From the NCBI GenBank assembly GCA_003520545.1, contig DOUP01000216.1, positions 2,055 to 11,438 on the forward strand: a DNA stretch of 9,384 nucleotides, in the 5' to 3' direction. Origin of the DNA: Maritimibacter sp. (GTDB lineage Bacteria > Pseudomonadota > Alphaproteobacteria > Rhodobacterales > Rhodobacteraceae). The position numbers were made by a program, and so were the translations under genes. Each line of letters starts with the position of its first letter. Positions within the stretch are counted from its first letter, which is position 1. Shown in pieces: positions 7,079 through 9,384 of the stretch. The notes beneath the pieces are model-generated. The model worked only from the letters and a program-made list of their open reading frames with translations, was not told the DNA's origin and ran no database searches.

Positions 7079-7098
7079 TTTGACAGATCGCTGCCAAA
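7079..7098. promoter_or_regulatory. Imperfect inverted repeat overlapping the probable choX -35 region
   Basis: TTTGACAG (7079-7086), spacer ATCG, and CTGCCAAA (7091-7098) form 8-bp arms with one mismatch. It differs in sequence from the nearby BetI-type palindrome and covers the TTGACA hexamer at 7080-7085, so it may be the site of a second regulator acting on the divergent promoters. The sequence symmetry is real, but a chance origin cannot be excluded, and I do not know the binding protein. Confidence 0.35.
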
Positions 7099-7109
7099 GT
7101 GTTCATCTT
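7080..7109 (+). promoter_or_regulatory. Possible sigma-70 promoter for choX
   Basis: A perfect -35 hexamer TTGACA lies at 7080-7085. With an 18-bp spacer the -10 would be CATCTT (7104-7109), which matches only three of six consensus bases, so the promoter would depend on conditions or a helper protein. Transcription would begin near 7116, inside the BetI-type palindrome, which suits repression by blocking initiation. Only the -35 match is strong. Confidence 0.35.
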
Positions 7110-7128
7110 TGATTGACTCGTCAATCAA
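7109..7128. promoter_or_regulatory. Probable BetI operator shared by betI and choX
   Basis: TTGATTGAC (7109-7117), spacer TC, and GTCAATCAA (7120-7128) form a perfect 9+2+9 palindrome, the size and symmetry expected for a TetR-family dimer. The TTGATTGA half-site resembles operators I recall for BetI in other proteobacteria. It lies in the 88-bp region between the divergent betI (start 7061) and choX (start 7150). A TTGACG hexamer on the minus strand (7124-7119) within it could be a -35 for betI. Position and symmetry are seen directly; binding by BetI is inferred. Confidence 0.82.
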
Positions 7129-7149
7129 TAAAAACTCAGGGAGTTAAAC

Positions 7150-8070
7150 ATGAAGCTCAAGGCAACCCTTTCCGCGCTGGCGATCTGTGCCGCCGCACCC
7201 GCTCTGGCAAACTGTAACGAGGTTGTATTCTCGGACGTTGGCTGGACCGACATCACCGCGACCACGGCGGCGACCACTGTTGTTCTGGACGCGCTTGGTT
7301 ACGAAACGGACATCAAGGTGCTCTCCGTTCCGGTGACCTACACCTCGATGGCCAATGGTGATATCGACGTGTTCCTGGGCAACTGGATGCCCACGATGGA
7401 AGGCGACATCGCACCTTACCGCGAAGCGGGGACCGTCGTGACCGTGCGCGAAAACCTCGAAGGCGCGAAATACACGCTGGCCGTGAACAAGGCTGCGACG
7501 GACATGGGGATCGCCGATTTCTCCGACATCGCCGCGAACCGGGATGCGCTCGACGGCAAGATCTACGGCATTGAGCCCGGCAATGATGGTAATCGCCTGA
7601 TCATGGACATGATCGAAGCAAATGCGTTCGATCTGGAAGGGTTCGACGTGGTGGAAAGCTCCGAGCAGGGCATGCTCGCCCAAGTGCAGCGCGCGACGGA
7701 CCGCAGCGAGCCGATCGTGTTCCTCGGCTGGGAACCACACCCGATGAACGCCAACTTCGATATGGGCTATCTCACAGGCGGTGATGACTATTTCGGCCCC
7801 GACCTGGGCGGAGCGACGGTCTACACCAACACCCGCGCCGGCTTCGTGGACGAATGCCCGAACGTTGGCGCGCTTCTGGGCAACCTGAAGTTCACGCTCG
7901 CCATGGAAAACGAAATCATGGGCGCGATCCTGAACGATGGTGAAACCCCGGAAGACGCCGCCAAGGCCTGGCTTGCTTCGAACGAGGCGACCTGGACCGC
8001 CTGGCTCGACGGCGTCACGACGCAGGACGGTGGCGACGCGGTCGCAGCCGTGAAATATCACCTGGATTGA
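7150..8070 (+). CDS. choX: Choline ABC transporter substrate-binding protein
   Basis: The 306-residue product is the periplasmic receptor that captures choline and delivers it to the ChoW permease. It opens with a Sec signal peptide (MKLKATLSALAICAAAPALA, cleavage likely after A20, before NCNEV). The aromatic box known from Sinorhizobium meliloti ChoX (W43, W90, Y119, W205, with D45 and N156 for the hydroxyl) is fully present at a constant offset of 11: W32, W79, Y108, W194, D34 and N145. This supports choline rather than proline betaine or glycine betaine as ligand. C22 and the Cys in VDECPNVG could form a disulfide. A strong AGGGAG site lies 6 nt before ATG 7150. Mature N21-C22 is not a typical lipobox context, so a soluble periplasmic protein is expected. 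The gene is first in its unit, divergent from betI, with a terminator-like hairpin straight after the stop. Confidence 0.95.
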   Translation: MKLKATLSALAICAAAPALANCNEVVFSDVGWTDITATTAATTVVLDALGYETDIKVLSVPVTYTSMANGDIDVFLGNWMPTMEGDIAPYREAGTVVTVRENLEGAKYTLAVNKAATDMGIADFSDIAANRDALDGKIYGIEPGNDGNRLIMDMIEANAFDLEGFDVVESSEQGMLAQVQRATDRSEPIVFLGWEPHPMNANFDMGYLTGGDDYFGPDLGGATVYTNTRAGFVDECPNVGALLGNLKFTLAMENEIMGAILNDGETPEDAAKAWLASNEATWTAWLDGVTTQDGGDAVAAVKYHLD

Positions 8071-8077
8071 TGGGTCC

Positions 8078-8108
8078 GGGCGGCGGGGAGACCCGCCGCC
8101 CTTTTCTT
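8078..8108 (+). terminator. Intrinsic terminator or attenuator after choX
   Basis: GGGCGGCGGG (8078-8087) pairs perfectly with CCCGCCGCCC (8092-8101) around the GNRA-type tetraloop GAGA, and TTTTCTT (8102-8108) follows. It starts 8 nt after the choX stop and its T-tract touches the next ATG. Because choW lies downstream on the same strand, partial termination is likely: more mRNA for the binding protein and less for the permease, a common arrangement in ABC importers. Confidence 0.8.
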
Positions 8109-8696
8109 ATGCGCGTGATTTTCCCCCTTCTCCTCATAACCAGCCCGGCGCTGGCCACCTGTCCGACCGCCGACGACCTCGCGGGCGGGGTGGTGCTGGT
8201 GCAGAACGAGCCGCTCTACATACGTTCGGACGTGGAACTGCGCGCGACCGGGTTCTTCGAGGCGCGGATCACCGGGGAACCGGGCGGCGACAAGACCGGT
8301 CATCTGCGGACCTTCGATCACGCGCTGGCGCTGTCGCAGGATCAGAAGGACGGGGTGCAAAGGTTTTTCGGCTATGACCCGAACGTTCAGCAGCTCGACC
8401 GGCTGGACGAAGCGGGCGAGGCGCGGTTCCGCGTAACCGAGCGGAGCGGTGTGGGCAAAAACGTGACCGCGCAGCTTCTCTTAACCTTCGAGGGGCAGGG
8501 GGAGACGACCATTCTCACCTGCACCTATGACACATGGCAGGTGCGGGAAATGCGGGCGGATCCGGAGGGCACCGTTTCGACCCGCACCCTGACTTATGCG
8601 CCCGCGCTTCGACTCGTGCTCGCGGTCGAGGCCGAAGACCCCGCTGAAAGCTTTGCCTACACATGGATCGGGACCGCCTCTGACGTGGCCCGGTAA
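8109..8696 (+). CDS. Secreted protein of unknown function between choX and choW
   Basis: I do not recognise this 195-residue product. It starts with a compact signal peptide (MRVIFPLLLITSPALA), probably cut after A16 to give a mature TCPTADDLAGG N-terminus. The mature part has two cysteines, C18 and C138, which could form a disulfide. It has alternating hydrophobic stretches suggestive of beta structure (VVLVQNEPLYIRSDVELRATGFFEARI and TAQLLLTFEGQGETTILTCTYDTWQV) and no further membrane segment, so it is probably periplasmic. The ATG at 8109 abuts the T-tract of the hairpin and has no free Shine-Dalgarno. An in-frame ATG at 8070 overlaps the choX stop as TGATG and would add 13 residues (MGPGGGETRRPFL) encoded by the hairpin itself; the true start is undecided. 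Its stop is 8 nt before choW, which suggests co-expression with the transporter. It could be an accessory factor or an unrelated passenger. Confidence 0.75.
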   Translation: MRVIFPLLLITSPALATCPTADDLAGGVVLVQNEPLYIRSDVELRATGFFEARITGEPGGDKTGHLRTFDHALALSQDQKDGVQRFFGYDPNVQQLDRLDEAGEARFRVTERSGVGKNVTAQLLLTFEGQGETTILTCTYDTWQVREMRADPEGTVSTRTLTYAPALRLVLAVEAEDPAESFAYTWIGTASDVAR

Positions 8697-8704
8697 GGAG
8701 ACAA

Positions 8705-9384
8705 ATGGACTGGTTGGAAGATACGAAAATCCCGATTGGCCGAACGGCACGAAACCTGTTCGACTGGTTGCAGGACGTGGGCGGCCCGGTGTTCGATGGG
8801 ATTTCCATCGCGATGGAAGTGATGATCGAGTCTATTCTCTGGGCGCTCCAGGGTCCGCCCGCGCTCGTCATCGTGGCACTGTTCGCGGCGCTGACATGGT
8901 ATCTCCAGCGAAATTGGAAAGTCACGGCATTCATCGTGCTGGGCTTTCTCTTCATCCTGAACCAAGGCTATTGGGAGGAAACGACCGAAAGCCTCACGCT
9001 CGTGCTGTCGGCCTGCGTTGTCTGCATGGCGATCGGCGTGCCCATCGGTATCGCCGCGGCGCACCGACCCAAACTCTATGCCTGGATGCGACCCGTGCTC
9101 GACCTGATGCAGACGCTTCCGACCTTCGTCTATCTCATTCCTGCGATCGTGTTTTTCGGCATCGGCATGGTGCCCGGCCTGCTGGCGACGGTGATCTTCG
9201 TGCTGCCCGCGCCGATCCGGTTGACGCACCTCGGGATCAGCACGACACCGACCCCGCTTCTCGAAGCCGCGCAAGCCTTTGGGGCCACGAAACGCCAGGT
9301 GCTTTGGAAAGTGGAACTGCCCTTTGCCATGCCACAGATCATGGCGGGGCTGAACCAGACCATCATGCTGTCGCTGTCGATGGT
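8705..9384 (+). CDS. choW: Choline ABC transporter permease (partial, 5' part)
   Basis: The visible 226 residues begin at ATG 8705, after AAGGAG at 8695-8700 that overlaps the upstream stop, and run off the window. The product is the inner-membrane permease of a choline/betaine-type importer (binding-protein-dependent transport family, related to ProW and OpuAB). An N-terminal extension with Trp-rich amphipathic character (MDWLEDTKIP and FDWLQDVGGP) precedes hydrophobic segments at about 52-66, 73-86, 97-119, 139-154 and 156-171. The EAA cytoplasmic loop that contacts the ATPase is at residues 187-214 (EAAQAFGATKRQ, with the Gly at 193). LDLMQTLPTFVYLIPAIVFFG at 132-152 is typical of this permease subfamily. 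The ATPase choV would be expected just downstream, beyond the edge. Choline specificity is inferred from choX. Confidence 0.92.
   Translation, partial: MDWLEDTKIPIGRTARNLFDWLQDVGGPVFDGISIAMEVMIESILWALQGPPALVIVALFAALTWYLQRNWKVTAFIVLGFLFILNQGYWEETTESLTLVLSACVVCMAIGVPIGIAAAHRPKLYAWMRPVLDLMQTLPTFVYLIPAIVFFGIGMVPGLLATVIFVLPAPIRLTHLGISTTPTPLLEAAQAFGATKRQVLWKVELPFAMPQIMAGLNQTIMLSLSM

Noticed and set aside
7144..8061. Minus-strand open frame opposite choX
   Set aside because: choX on the other strand has a signal peptide and the complete choline-binding residue set; the antisense frame has neither a start context nor family features.
8657..9274. Minus-strand open frame opposite choW
   Set aside because: The product is rich in Arg, His and Asp with no hydrophobic core; the plus strand encodes a clear permease with an EAA loop.
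1..9384. CRISPR arrays, insertion sequences, integration sites, tRNA or rRNA genes, toxin-antitoxin or phage defence genes
   Set aside because: No regularly spaced repeats, transposase-like products, tRNA-like folds or defence domains were seen. Nearly all of the window is explained by metabolic and transport genes.

Overview
This window looks like a chromosomal segment of a high-GC alphaproteobacterium, most likely a marine Rhodobacterales (Roseobacter-type) organism. The reasons are the gene order betI-betC-betB-betA (the same order as the rhizobial betICBA operon), a divergent choline ABC transporter of the ChoX/ChoW type, a ScfR/RamB-like regulator, a CoxG-family protein and a YdcH/DUF465 protein. 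This assignment comes from reading gene content and codon usage; no database search was possible. I see no mobile element, CRISPR array, tRNA or rRNA.

Layout. Positions 1-201 hold the end of a short-chain fatty-acyl regulator (plus strand). A 110-bp gap with an 18-bp perfect inverted repeat leads to a stand-alone CoxG-like gene (312-791). A bidirectional terminator hairpin (860-890) separates it from the convergent minus-strand genes. The first of these is a small YdcH-type gene (933-1178) with an FNR-type box upstream. The large minus-strand operon, read from right to left, is betI (7061-6486), betC (6489-4975), betB (4961-3504), betA (3484-1841) and a hemerythrin-domain gene (1826-1254). 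Gaps within it are a 4-nt overlap, 13, 19 and 14 nt. Divergent from betI on the plus strand are choX (7150-8070), an unrecognised secreted-protein gene (8109-8696) and choW (8705 to beyond the window end).

How it works together. ChoX and ChoW, with a presumed ATPase ChoV past the right edge, would import choline. BetC removes sulfate from choline-O-sulfate, BetA oxidises choline to betaine aldehyde, and BetB oxidises that to glycine betaine, an osmoprotectant and nutrient. BetI is expected to repress both divergent units: a perfect 9+2+9 palindrome lies in the 88-bp shared promoter region. A strong GC hairpin with a T-tract just after choX probably lowers expression of the downstream genes relative to the binding protein.

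The core of the window is a well-known pathway. The less expected parts are the hemerythrin-like gene as last member of the bet operon, the signal-peptide protein of unknown function between choX and choW, a second imperfect dyad in the bet/cho promoter region, the FNR-type box next to the hemerythrin gene, and the inverted repeat before the orphan coxG.
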